From: Mangrovicoccus ximenensis
GTDB lineage: Bacteria > Pseudomonadota > Alphaproteobacteria > Rhodobacterales > Rhodobacteraceae
Length of the DNA: 64,000 bases
Direction of reading: 5' to 3'
Assembly (NCBI RefSeq): GCF_003056725.1
Contig: NZ_QBKZ01000014.1
Coordinates: 1-64,000 of the forward strand
Positions 30,158 to 38,698 of the stretch are shown here, in pieces; position 1 is the stretch's first letter, and the number at the start of each line of letters is the position of its first letter. The translations under genes were made by a program, and so were the position numbers. The notes beneath the pieces were generated by a model. It saw nothing but the letters and a program-made list of their open reading frames with translations. It did not search any database and was not told the DNA's origin.

Positions 30158-30979
30158 ATGGCATCGCATACCGACATTCCCGGCACCGGGCGCCCGCTCG
30201 TGCCGCTTGCCCGCCTGCGCGGCCTGCGCATCCCGCCCAAGGCCGCGACGCTGATCGCGGTGATCGCCGCCTGGCAGGCACTGGCCATCCTCAACGGGCA
30301 CTGGCAGTTCTACAACGCGACCCTGGTGCCATCGCCCGGCGGCATCGTCGCGGCCACCATCGAGCTGTGGCGCGAAGGCACGCTCTGGACCCACCTCTCG
30401 GCCTCCTGCCTCCGGGTTCTGCGCGGCATGGCGCTGGCGGTTCCGATGGCCGTGATCATGGCCTATCTCGTGGCGACGCTGAAATGGGCCGAGATCGTGT
30501 TCGACCCGATCATCGAGTTCATCCGACCGGTGCCCAGCCTTGCCCTGCTGCCGATCTTCATCGTGTGGTTCGGCATCGGCGAGCTGACCAAGACGATCTT
30601 CATCACCTACAGCGCCTTCTTCATCATCTTCGTCGCCACGCTCGAGGCGATACGCGACGTCGATCCCGTGCTCAGGCGCGCGGCCGGCAGCATGGGCATG
30701 TCGTCCCGGCAGATGGCCTATCACGTGACCTTCAAGTCGGTGCTGCCGCAGATCATGGTCTCGATCCGGCTGGCACTGGCGACCTCGTGGTTCGTGATCG
30801 TCGGGGCGGAGTTCCTCGCCGCCAACGAGGGGCTCGGATATCTCATCAACTTCTCCCGGGTCTGGTTCAAGATCGACACGATGATGGCCGCCGCGGCGAT
30901 GATCGGGCTTCTGGGCCTGGCCAGCAACTACCTGCTTCTCGCACTCGAACGCCGCCTCTTCGCATGGCGCGAACGCTGA
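30158..30979 (+). CDS. ABC transporter permease, SsuC/TauC-like
   Basis: 273 residues with six hydrophobic helices and the BPD_transp_1 EAA loop (EAIRDVDPVLRRAAGSMGMS). AGGAGGG immediately precedes the ATG at 30,158; an in-frame ATG at 30,140 overlaps the ATPase stop and would add six residues. The PSLALLPIFIVWFG and FVIVGAEFLAANEGLGYLI segments are typical of sulfonate/nitrate permeases. Confidence 0.9.
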   Translation: MASHTDIPGTGRPLVPLARLRGLRIPPKAATLIAVIAAWQALAILNGHWQFYNATLVPSPGGIVAATIELWREGTLWTHLSASCLRVLRGMALAVPMAVIMAYLVATLKWAEIVFDPIIEFIRPVPSLALLPIFIVWFGIGELTKTIFITYSAFFIIFVATLEAIRDVDPVLRRAAGSMGMSSRQMAYHVTFKSVLPQIMVSIRLALATSWFVIVGAEFLAANEGLGYLINFSRVWFKIDTMMAAAAMIGLLGLASNYLLLALERRLFAWRER

Positions 30980-30999
30980 CACCTTTCAGGACAAACTTC

Positions 31000-31974
31000 A
31001 TGACTTTCGACTACACGCCCTACATCCCCCCCGAGCATGTCGGACCGGGTCCGCGCCGCAACTACACGGGCTATGGCCGCAAGGGCCTCAAGGTCAGCTG
31101 GCCCGGCGGCAAGAAGGTCGCTCTGGCGCTGGTGGTGAACTACGAGACCGGGGCCGAGCGCTCCTGGGCCAACGGCGACCGCCGCAACGACCGGATCTTC
31201 GAATTCCCCTACGATCTGGATCCGCAGTACCGCGACCTGGCAACCGAGGCGGTGTCGGAATACGGCGGCCGCGCGGGCATCTGGCGCATCCAGCGGATGC
31301 TCGACAGCCTCGGCGTGAAATGCACGTTCTCGGCCTGTGCCCTCGCGCTCTACCGCAACCCCGAGGTCGGCGCCTATATCCGGGAGGCCGGCCATGAAGG
31401 ATCGTCCCACGGCTTCCGCTGGGAAGAAGTCTGGACCATGTCCCGCACCGAGGAAATGGCGCGCATCCGCGCCGCGGTCGAGATCATCCGCGAGACCTGC
31501 GGCGAACGCCCCATCGGCTGGCAGACGCGGCACAGCGGCTCGCTCGCGACGCGGGAACTTCTGGTCGAGGAGGGCGGCTTTCTCTACGACTGCGACTCCA
31601 CCGCGGACGACCTGCCCTTCTATGTCGACGTGAACGGCAGCAATCACCTCGTGCTGCCCTATTCCAGCACCTACAACGACCACCGGTTCATCATCAGCCA
31701 GGGCTATTCCAAGCCGCAGGATTTCTTCGATTACTGCAGGGACGGGATCGACTACCTCCGGATGGAAGGCGAGACCCGCCCCAAGATGATGACCATCGGC
31801 ATTCACGCGCATTGGATGGGCCAGGCGGCGCGGACGGCGGCGCTGCACCGTTTCCTGGAATACTGCCTCGGCTGCGGGGATGTCTGGATCGCCCGGCGGC
31901 GCGACATCGCGGAATGGTTCGACAGCCATCATGACGACTTCGTGGCCGCCACCCGGGACGAGCAGGCCGCATGA
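31000..31974 (+). CDS. polysaccharide deacetylase-family amidohydrolase, PuuE-like
   Basis: 324 residues of the NodB-fold family, in the branch that includes metal-independent allantoinase PuuE and peptidoglycan deacetylases. Visible blocks are VALALVVNYETGAERSWANG, EYGGRAGIWRIQRMLD, EAGHEGSSHGFRWEE, GWQTRHSGSLATRELL and IGIHAHWMGQAAR. The substrate is probably a ring amide or acylated compound brought in by the upstream transporter. It begins 20 bases after the permease, and its end overlaps the epimerase start by 4 bases (ATGA). Confidence 0.85.
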   Translation: MTFDYTPYIPPEHVGPGPRRNYTGYGRKGLKVSWPGGKKVALALVVNYETGAERSWANGDRRNDRIFEFPYDLDPQYRDLATEAVSEYGGRAGIWRIQRMLDSLGVKCTFSACALALYRNPEVGAYIREAGHEGSSHGFRWEEVWTMSRTEEMARIRAAVEIIRETCGERPIGWQTRHSGSLATRELLVEEGGFLYDCDSTADDLPFYVDVNGSNHLVLPYSSTYNDHRFIISQGYSKPQDFFDYCRDGIDYLRMEGETRPKMMTIGIHAHWMGQAARTAALHRFLEYCLGCGDVWIARRRDIAEWFDSHHDDFVAATRDEQAA

Positions 31975-32846
31975 CGGGACGGACGGAACGCCGCCCGGTC
32001 GCGCTTGTCACCGGGCATGACGGCTTCATCGGCGCGGCGCTGATGGCGGCGCTGCCCGGGCTCGGCTGGCAGCCGCAGGGTCTGACGGAGCCGGACGGCG
32101 CGCCGGTGGACCTGCGCGACGCGCAGGCCGTGACCGGCGCGGTCCTGCGCATCGATCCCGAGATGATCTTCCACATGGGCGGAGTCTCCGGGCCGATGCA
32201 GTTCGTGCAGGACGCGCGCACCGTCCTGCGCGTGAACATCGAAGGGACGCAGACCCTGCTCGAAGCGGCCCGCCGCACGCGGGTGCGGCGGATCGTTCTG
32301 GCAGGATCGGTTGCGGGCTATGCCACGCCGGGGCCGTCGGGCCCGGAGCCGGACAACGTCTACGGCATCACCAAGCGCGTGGCGGAGCTGCAGGCGCATC
32401 TCTGGGCGCGGCAGACCGGGCGCGAGGCAACCGTCCTGCGGATCGGCTCCGTCTACGGCCCCGGACGGCTCTCGGCCAATCCGATGCACGAGATGGTATC
32501 GCAGGCGCAGCGCTCCGGGCGGATCCGGGTCGCGCCGCATCTCATGGAGCCCTGCATCGACATCCGCAGCTGCGCCGCGCTGATCGCCCGCCTGGCCAAT
32601 GTGCCGGTTCTGCGGCCGCGCTATGACGTGGTGGCGGACCGTCCAGCGGCCGAACAGGTGGCCTCCATCATTGCGGAGCTGACCGGCGCGCAGGTCGAGA
32701 TTTGCCCTGGCCCCGGCCCCGGGGCTCCCGCCTTCCCCGAGGCTTTCGATGCGGCTCCGCTGGTGCAAGATACGGAAATGTCCGCCGTGCTGTCGCTGCG
32801 GGACGGGCTGAAGGCGCTGACAGATGCGGCCGAGCTGGCCGGCTAG
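31971..32846 (+). CDS. NAD-dependent epimerase/dehydratase (extended SDR)
   Basis: 291 residues. It has the Rossmann motif TGHDGFIG (residues 14-21), the catalytic YGITK, LAGSVAGYATPG and RIGSVYGPGR, all of the extended SDR class. Family members of this type oxidise or epimerise uronates, lactones and D-erythronate-like acids. Coupled to the deacetylase-type gene by an ATGA overlap and followed after 14 bases by a classical SDR. Confidence 0.85.
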   Translation: MTGRTERRPVALVTGHDGFIGAALMAALPGLGWQPQGLTEPDGAPVDLRDAQAVTGAVLRIDPEMIFHMGGVSGPMQFVQDARTVLRVNIEGTQTLLEAARRTRVRRIVLAGSVAGYATPGPSGPEPDNVYGITKRVAELQAHLWARQTGREATVLRIGSVYGPGRLSANPMHEMVSQAQRSGRIRVAPHLMEPCIDIRSCAALIARLANVPVLRPRYDVVADRPAAEQVASIIAELTGAQVEICPGPGPGAPAFPEAFDAAPLVQDTEMSAVLSLRDGLKALTDAAELAG

Positions 32847-32860
32847 AAGGAATTGCATCC

Positions 32861-33610
32861 ATGCAGATCGAAGGAAAGCGTGCCGTCATCACCGGCGCGG
32901 CAGGCGGCATCGGCCGCGCCATTGCCGCGCTCTACCTGCGCGAGGGCGCGCAGGTGTTCCTTGTGGACCGCGACGCGGCACGGCTCGAGGCGGCCGTCTC
33001 GGAACTCGGCGGCGGCCGGAGCGGCAAGGTGCAGGGCCTCGCGATCGACGTCACCCAGGAGCAGGCCGTCGCCGACATGGCGGCGGCGGCGGAGACGGCG
33101 TTCGGCGGCATCGACATATTGGTGACCTGTTCCGGCGCGATCTCCGAAACCGAGATCGAAAAGATGTCCCTCGCGGAATGGCGGGACATCATGAGCGCCA
33201 ATCTGGACTCGGTGTTCCTCGCCTGCCGGGCGGTCCTGCCGGTGATGAAGCGGCAGGGCGCAGGCCGCATCGTCACGGTTTCGAGCCAGATCGGCCAGCG
33301 CGGCGCCCCGCGCTTCACCCATTACGCCGCTTCGAAGGCCGGCGTCATCGGCTTCACCAAGGCGCTCGCGCGCGAGGCCGCGCCACATGGCATCCTGGTG
33401 AACTCGGTCGCGCCGGGACCGGTCCTGACCGCCTTCAACAGGGACCTGCGCCCGGAGACGCTCGACGGAACGGAGGCGGCGCTTCCGCTCGGCCGAGCCG
33501 CGCAGCCCGAAGAGATCGCCGGCGCGGCGCTTCTGCTGGCGTCGTCACCTCATGGCGATGTCTTTGTCGGCCAGACGCTCGGCCCCAACTGCGGCGACGT
33601 CATGCCGTAG
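32861..33610 (+). CDS. short-chain dehydrogenase/reductase
   Basis: 249 residues, classical SDR. Cofactor motif TGAAGGIGRA at 12-21 with an Asp at the end of strand 2 (VDRDA, indicating NAD+ preference), catalytic Ser in TVSSQIG and YAASK. The C-terminal LLLASSPHGDVFVGQTLGPNCG is usual. Last gene of the operon; it overlaps the 3' end of the convergent iclR-type gene by 11 bases. Confidence 0.9.
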   Translation: MQIEGKRAVITGAAGGIGRAIAALYLREGAQVFLVDRDAARLEAAVSELGGGRSGKVQGLAIDVTQEQAVADMAAAAETAFGGIDILVTCSGAISETEIEKMSLAEWRDIMSANLDSVFLACRAVLPVMKRQGAGRIVTVSSQIGQRGAPRFTHYAASKAGVIGFTKALAREAAPHGILVNSVAPGPVLTAFNRDLRPETLDGTEAALPLGRAAQPEEIAGAALLLASSPHGDVFVGQTLGPNCGDVMP

Positions 33611-34511
33611 CGCTTTCGGCAAGGCTTGCCCTCGGAAAGTCCGGGGGCAGGATGCTGCCGAACAGGTCGTGGATCCGCGTGACGCAGTCCACGAGCGCCC
33701 GTGCGATCTGCTCCTCCCGCGGCGCGACGGTCTCCGTCCGGCCAACGCAGTCGAAGATGAAGCGCACGCGTCCGTCCGTCCCGAAGATCGGCAGCGCCAT
33801 GGCCATGATCCCGTCGGTGAACTCGCCGACGCTCCGGGCGTAGCCGCGCTCGCGGGTGGCCCGTATTGCCATGCGCGCGTCGTTGGCGCCGGTTGCCGTG
33901 CTCGCGGTATAGGACTTCAGCGTCGCAATGCTGAACCAGGAGTCGATCTCGTACTCCCGCTGCCACCCGAGATAGGCGCGCATGTGCGCGGTCGCGTCCG
34001 GCGGCAGGCGGTAGCCCGAGGGATAGGAAATCCTGAGGTCATCGGCGGCGCTGATCTGGTCGAGAACCAGAAAGGAGTGATCGGCCAGAGGCTCCGACAG
34101 CACGCAGGAAACGCCTGCGCGCAGGGTGAACTCCTCCATGAACGGGCGGATCGCCGAATGATCCAGGCGCTGCTGCATCATCGACGACAGGTCGCGGCCG
34201 ATGCCGTGATGCAGCTCGTAGGTATGCGAAGTCTGGTCGAAGCGCAGCCAGTCGAAATGGGTCAGCGTCTTGAGAAGGCCGTGGCAGTGGCTCTTGCTGA
34301 TGTCCAGCCGCTGCGCCAGCTCCGCGAGGGTCAGCGGGGACTGGGCGGCATTCAGGCACCGCAGCAGGCGGATGCCTTTCTGCAATGCGGGCACCAGAGA
34401 TTTCTCCGCGCTGGAGACAGGCTCCTGCAGGTGCCCCTGCAAGCGGTGCTGTCCGGTTGCTTCCCTTTCGAGACTCTCGAATTTTTCTCCGCTCGGAGCG
34501 CGGTTCGTCAT
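33600..34511 (-). CDS. IclR-family transcriptional regulator
   Basis: 303 residues. The winged helix-turn-helix spans about 42-105 (LQKGIRLLRCLNAAQSPLTL, AQRLDISKSHCHGLLKTL) and is followed by the IclR effector-binding domain (AYLGWQREYE, RERGYARSVGEFTDGIMAMA, LPIFGTDGRV). The N-terminal 38 residues are a longer-than-usual extension. Convergent with, and probably controlling, the ABC transporter-deacetylase-SDR operon. Confidence 0.9.
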   Translation of the reverse strand: MTNRAPSGEKFESLEREATGQHRLQGHLQEPVSSAEKSLVPALQKGIRLLRCLNAAQSPLTLAELAQRLDISKSHCHGLLKTLTHFDWLRFDQTSHTYELHHGIGRDLSSMMQQRLDHSAIRPFMEEFTLRAGVSCVLSEPLADHSFLVLDQISAADDLRISYPSGYRLPPDATAHMRAYLGWQREYEIDSWFSIATLKSYTASTATGANDARMAIRATRERGYARSVGEFTDGIMAMALPIFGTDGRVRFIFDCVGRTETVAPREEQIARALVDCVTRIHDLFGSILPPDFPRASLAESATA

Positions 34512-34605
34512 GCAGGAAACCTAAACCATACTTGGGACACCGCGTTCACTCTAGAGAACTCCGGTCTTCATGGAAAGCGGCAACGGCTCCCGGCCAAGGC
34601 GGGTG

Positions 34606-34945
34606 AGAACGGCGGTGCAAAAATTAGTCCACGGTGGCGCCGGGACAGTCCTGCTGCGGGCGGCGCAAAAACCGGCCACTTTGCTCTTCTTGCGGCGGTA
34701 GGGAGGGCGTGGAGATCTATACCGTGGAGTTATATCGAAACGTCCGTCTGGCCTGCGCCGACGGCGTGAGCAAGCGGGCGGCAGCAGCCCCTTTCAACAT
34801 CTCTCATGATACGGTGGAGAAGGCCTTGGCCTTCTCGGTGCCGCCTGGCTATCGGCGAACGGCGCCGATCAAGCGGCCGAAGCTGGATGGGTATCGATGC
34901 GTGGCGAGATGGCGACAAGACGGTGCATCGCAAGCAGCGGCAGGT
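34606..34945 (+). mobile_element. IS21-family fragment (left end and istA 5' part)
   Basis: The segment begins GCGGTGCAAAAATTAGTCCA, which resembles the end of IS21-type elements. A GTG at 34,709 opens istA: VEIYTVELYRNVRLACADGV, then SKRAAAAPFNISHDTVEKAL and PIKRPKLDG. A small deletion shifts the frame before IDAWRDGDKTVHRKQRQ. It is cut at 34,945 by the end of an IS5-type copy. A different IS21 subtype from the two copies at 59,661 and 61,747. Confidence 0.65.
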
Positions 34946-35545
34946 GCTGTTGCACAAATCAGCTAAGGGCCAGCGTTCCCCGTTCCCCCGACACACTTGT
35001 CCCAGGGCCACAGTGACCGGGATGCCGAGGGCCGTGAAGCGGTTGAGTACGGCCGCACGGATCTGAACTTCGGCAGCCTGGCGATCGAAGTCCCGCTACG
35101 TCAGCCGCTGGCCAAGCAGCTTCACGCAGGTCATTCAATCGCCGGGGAAAAGGTCCCCCGGACCTTTTCCGGTTCCGGCTCATATCTCCACCCTGCTGCG
35201 GCGGTGGTAGCCGCTCCAGTTCCGCCAGAGTGCCCGGCCCAGGTGCTTCGATGCCCGCAGGATCTCGTTGCGCGCCCGGGCGCCTGCGGTGTCCGGCTTC
35301 CAAGGCCTGGCGTTTCGGCGGGGCGGAAGTGAGGAGGCTCAGCAAAAGGTCCGGGGGACCTTTTGCCCGACGAACCGCAGCCGCTCCTCGGCCCGCGATG
35401 GCGTCATGGCAGGCGCGCGTGTCGCAGGCGCCGCCGGCGGTGCTCGAACCGGTGGCGCAGCCGCTGGCAACCCGGCCGTGACCGCGGCGATCTCCTGATC
35501 CGGGCCGATCTGCTTCAGGAGTTCCGGCAGCAGCATCCCTCGCCC
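34945..35545 (-). mobile_element. IS5-family transposase, 3' half with right end
   Basis: The IS end (GCTGTTGCACAAATCAGC, 34,946-34,963) is intact. Reading in reverse, the transposase runs from MLLPELLKQIGPDQEIAAVTA through GRGAAA, NEILRASKHLGRALW and HRRSRVE to DFDRQAAEVQIRAAVLNRFT and ALGIPVTVALGQ. Three hairpin inserts interrupt it: 35,433-35,468 (family 1), 35,329-35,371 and 35,130-35,183 (family 2). The 5' half is missing; the left cut at about 35,545 lies in sequence resembling the core of a family 1 element. Confidence 0.75.
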
Positions 35546-35896
35546 GAACCGGGCGCGGTCGAGGAGGCCTATGACGCTGCGCTGAAGGAGATGCTCGCGG
35601 CGCGGCTGGAGGGCTGCGTGCCCGACGCCTCCGCGATCGCGCGGCTCTGGGCGGAGAACCTGGCCTACCGGATCGGCGTGACCTGCGGGCGCGGGGACCG
35701 GCTGTCGCAGCTCCAGATCACCTTCGCCCGGATCTGGCATGCCTGCGGCTGGAGCGAAGAGAAGATAGCGGCGAAGCTCGACGGCGTCGACCGCCGCCGC
35801 GCCAGCCCGAAGCAGGTCCGCCGCCTCCTCGCGGGAAAGACCTATGCCGATGTCCCGACCCTGATGCCCGGCAGTGCGGGACATGCCGGCCGCTGA
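35540..35896 (+). pseudogene. unrecognised protein, C-terminal fragment
   Basis: A forward frame with good codon bias (AVEEAYDAALKEMLAARLEG, IARLWAENLAYRIGVTCGRG, FARIWHACGWSEEKIAAKLD) ends at 35,896. It looks helical and DNA-binding-like at its end (SPKQVRRLLAGKTY), but I cannot name a family. Its 5' end is lost at the IS5 remnant. Confidence 0.4.
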
Positions 35897-37580
35897 TCCG
35901 GGCAGCCAAATCCAGTCACATCGGCCTTGCCGATGCCGCGGACAGCGAGCGCGGCGCAGAAGATCCGGCACCGCCCTGGACGCGTGCCGCGCCGATCAAG
36001 GTGAAGGGGCCTGCGTGTCCGGGAGCGCGCCATCCGGCATCATGTCCCTGATTTTCTGCAGCTCCCGGCCATCCAGGACAGGCGCGGCGCAGAACCTTCG
36101 CCGCCGCCATGACGGAATTCCCGCAGCATCGGCTCGGACAGATCATGATCCGGATCCAGCCATGGAAGACTGCCCCCGAGGAAGCCGGAGAAGGCATCTG
36201 CGTAGCCGGAACCGCTCCGAAGCACCGCAACCCTTTGAAAAGCATCGATTGACCGCGCGGCCAAACGAGCGCGGCGCAGAACTTCCTGCGCCGCGGCGAC
36301 GGGACTCCGGCAGCCGGAACCGCGGGCCACACCGCCGAACGCGGCTCCGCCCTCCAATTCCGGCCGGCATGTGCCGCCGATCCGTCGGGGATCCCGTGAC
36401 GCAGAGAGGGAGCGGCACGGCCCGAGGGCCGGAACGGATCACCGACGAGGCAAAAAGGCGGCTGCATGCCCAAGCGCGCGGAGCAGCTGAAATCCAGCAG
36501 CATCCGTCACGGCCCCCTCGCCCGTGACGGGAACGGGGCAGCATGGCATCGCGACAATGACGGATGGCAGGCGGCAGCCATCTTCTCCGGAACCTTCAGG
36601 CTGGCGGCATCGGCACGGTTCCCTGTATCGCCGTCTCGAGACGGACCTCCACCTTCCTTCCAGCGCAGCCGGCCCCCCAGGACGTGCCGTTCCCGATCCG
36701 CTCGCGGCGGTCCGGGAACCGGGGCTGCTGCCGATCCTCGAGCACGGCGAGATCTTCCGCCAGGAGCCCGACCCCGGCCGCAGCCGCATCGCGCTGCCGG
36801 ACATCACGGATGCGCGCAGATCGTCCGCCGCATCCAGCGCCATCCCGGCGGAAACGGGTGCCCCGGGAGAAGGAAACTTGCCACCTTCGGCGTCAGGCTC
36901 TCTGTCTGGCGTCCCGCTTGCGCGCATCGAAGCGCGCGCAGCCAGGGACCGGGCGGGAAACGGCGTCAACCCGATCGCCATCCACAGTCCTCTCCGCAAT
37001 TGCGGGCCACCAGCGAGAGGGGCAAGAAGGCGTCCGCATGGCCGGAACCGCTCGGAAAAGCCGTAACACTTTGACAAACATTGATAGCCTGCACGAGCAG
37101 ACGGGCGCGGCGCAGAACTTCCTGCGCCGCGGTGACGGCCAAGGACGATGCATGATATACCAAGCAAGATGAAGACTCCGGAAACGCGCCGCCAAGCCTG
37201 CGGGCTTTCCTGGAGCAGCCGCTCGACCCTCGTCGCAGCATTTTCAGTCCGGTGGCCGGCAGGTGGCGCACGGAAGAGACCTTCCGCCAAGTGCCGGCCA
37301 ACCGGCAACATCGGCGTTTGCCAGCCGGCCTGCCATGCTCAATGCTGCCGCGCGGCGGGCGTCAGAAGTCCCGCTGTCCTTGGTGCGGCTTCGGACCGTT
37401 CGGTCGGGCGTGGCAGCAGCGATGGAATTCCTGACTCCTTGTGCTTGCTTTGCCGGACCGGCCCGGGGACGGGATGTCAGCGGAGGACCATCAAACGTTT
37501 CGGGCCAAAGGGGAATAGTTACGATTCTCCGCAACCCAGCCGACAGAAATCGGCGATTAATCCTTCGGGCATAGCCAATG
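35897..37580. other. repeat-rich gap with no confident gene
   Basis: It holds three copies or variants of the GGCGCAG-AACTTC-CTGCGCC repeat (35,948; 36,078; 36,271; 37,108) and one member of a 220-bp repeat. The forward frame 36,524-37,066 (MTGTGQHGIATMTDGRRQ...) stays open for 180 codons, with a middle section (PDPLAAVREPGLLPILEHGE) that could be a decayed coding piece; I do not recognise it. Confidence 0.45.
36178..36400 (+). repeat. 220-bp dispersed repeat, copy 1
   Basis: Almost identical to 42,604-42,818. The shared stretch runs from GGCATCTGCGT through ACCGCTCCGAAGCACCGCAA and the GGCGCAG hairpin to GATCCCGTGACGCAG. A shorter, diverged copy lies at 37,030-37,140. Confidence 0.8.
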
Positions 37581-37584
37581 GCCG

Positions 37585-37610
37585 AGACATGCAGCTCTTC
37601 AGACATGTCT
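37585..37610 (+). promoter_or_regulatory. inverted repeat in the leader of the solute-binding protein gene
   Basis: AGACATG (37,585-37,591) pairs with CATGTCT (37,604-37,610), ending four bases before the AGGAGG at 37,615. It could be an operator or a leader hairpin affecting ribosome access. Confidence 0.45.
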
Positions 37611-37627
37611 GTCCAGGAGGCTTCTTG

Positions 37628-38695
37628 ATGTCCACACTCAAATCTTTACGGAACAAAGCCATTTTACCATTTGCTTTTGGCTTGGCCGGACTCCCTGCGT
37701 TCACCGGAGCGGCTTCGCCCGATGCCGAGCGGGTCGAAATCCAGATCGCCTCGACATTTCCGACCGCCATGCCGATCCTCGGGAAGGCAGCCACGCGGCT
37801 TTCGGAACTCGTGGAAACCATGTCAGGCGGCGATCTCCTTCTCGTGCCGCACGAACCGAACACGCTGGTGCCTGCCGCGGAAACGGTGAACGCGGTCGCC
37901 GATGGCCGCGTCGGCGGGGCTTGGGCCGGAGCCGGCTGGTTTGCGGGCCGCGATGGCGCGTTCAACATGTTCTCGAGCTTCCCCTTCGGTCCCGGCATGG
38001 GCGAGTACCTCGCCTGGATGTATCATGGAGGCGGGCTGGAAATGGCGCGCGAGATGTTCGCCGAATACGGGGTCTACAACATTCCCTGCGGCATGATTCC
38101 ACCCGAAGCCTCCGGTTGGTTCCAGCGGGAAATTCAATCGGTCGAAGATCTCGACGGGCTGAGGATGCGCTTCTTCGGCCTCGGCGCGCAGGTCATGCAG
38201 CGGTTCGGCGTCGAGACCAGGCAGATCGCGCCTGGCGACATCCTGACGGAGATCCGGGAGGGCCGCCTCGATGCCACCGAGTTCTCGCTTCCGGCCATGG
38301 ACCGCCCGCTGGGGTTCCAGAGCGAGTTGAAGTACTATTACTTCCCGGGCTGGCACCAGCAGGCGACCTTGTTCGATCTGTACTTCTCGCTGCCCGTCTG
38401 GAACGGGCTTTCGCCCGCGCATCAGGAAATGGTCGAAACCGCCTGCAGTGACATGATCCGGGGCATGATCGCCGAAGGCGAGGCGCTGCAATGGCAGGCC
38501 ATGCAGGAGATGCGGGCCGAAGGCGTCGAACTGCGCCGCTGGCCGGCCGAGATCCTCGTCGCCTTCGAAGATGCCTGGCTCGACATCGTCGACGAGCAGG
38601 CGGCAGCAAACCCGAATTTCGCCCGGGTCTGGGAATCCTACGACAATTTCCGGCAGAATTACGAGATCTGGAAGCATTTCAGCTTCCTTCAGTGA
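37628..38695 (+). CDS. TRAP-type (DctP-like) periplasmic solute-binding protein
   Basis: 355 residues with a signal peptide (LPFAFGLAGLPAFTGAAS). The DctP signature regions are present: IQIASTFPTAMPILGKAATRLSE, then LDGLRMRFFGLGAQVMQRFG, GDILTEIREGRLDATEFSLP and YYYFPGWHQQAT. This is the 2-oxoacid/TakP-like branch that binds carboxylates through a conserved Arg (here in LRMRF). No DctQ or DctM membrane genes are adjacent. The next gene, three bases downstream, is a membrane GGDEF-EAL protein, so a sensory role is likely. AGGAGG lies eight bases before the ATG. Confidence 0.85.
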   Translation: MSTLKSLRNKAILPFAFGLAGLPAFTGAASPDAERVEIQIASTFPTAMPILGKAATRLSELVETMSGGDLLLVPHEPNTLVPAAETVNAVADGRVGGAWAGAGWFAGRDGAFNMFSSFPFGPGMGEYLAWMYHGGGLEMAREMFAEYGVYNIPCGMIPPEASGWFQREIQSVEDLDGLRMRFFGLGAQVMQRFGVETRQIAPGDILTEIREGRLDATEFSLPAMDRPLGFQSELKYYYFPGWHQQATLFDLYFSLPVWNGLSPAHQEMVETACSDMIRGMIAEGEALQWQAMQEMRAEGVELRRWPAEILVAFEDAWLDIVDEQAAANPNFARVWESYDNFRQNYEIWKHFSFLQ

Positions 38696-38698
38696 CGC

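Noticed and set aside
36524-37066. 180-codon forward frame in the repeat region
   Set aside because: It is Pro/Arg-rich without consistent coding character and lies among repeats; noted but not called as a gene.
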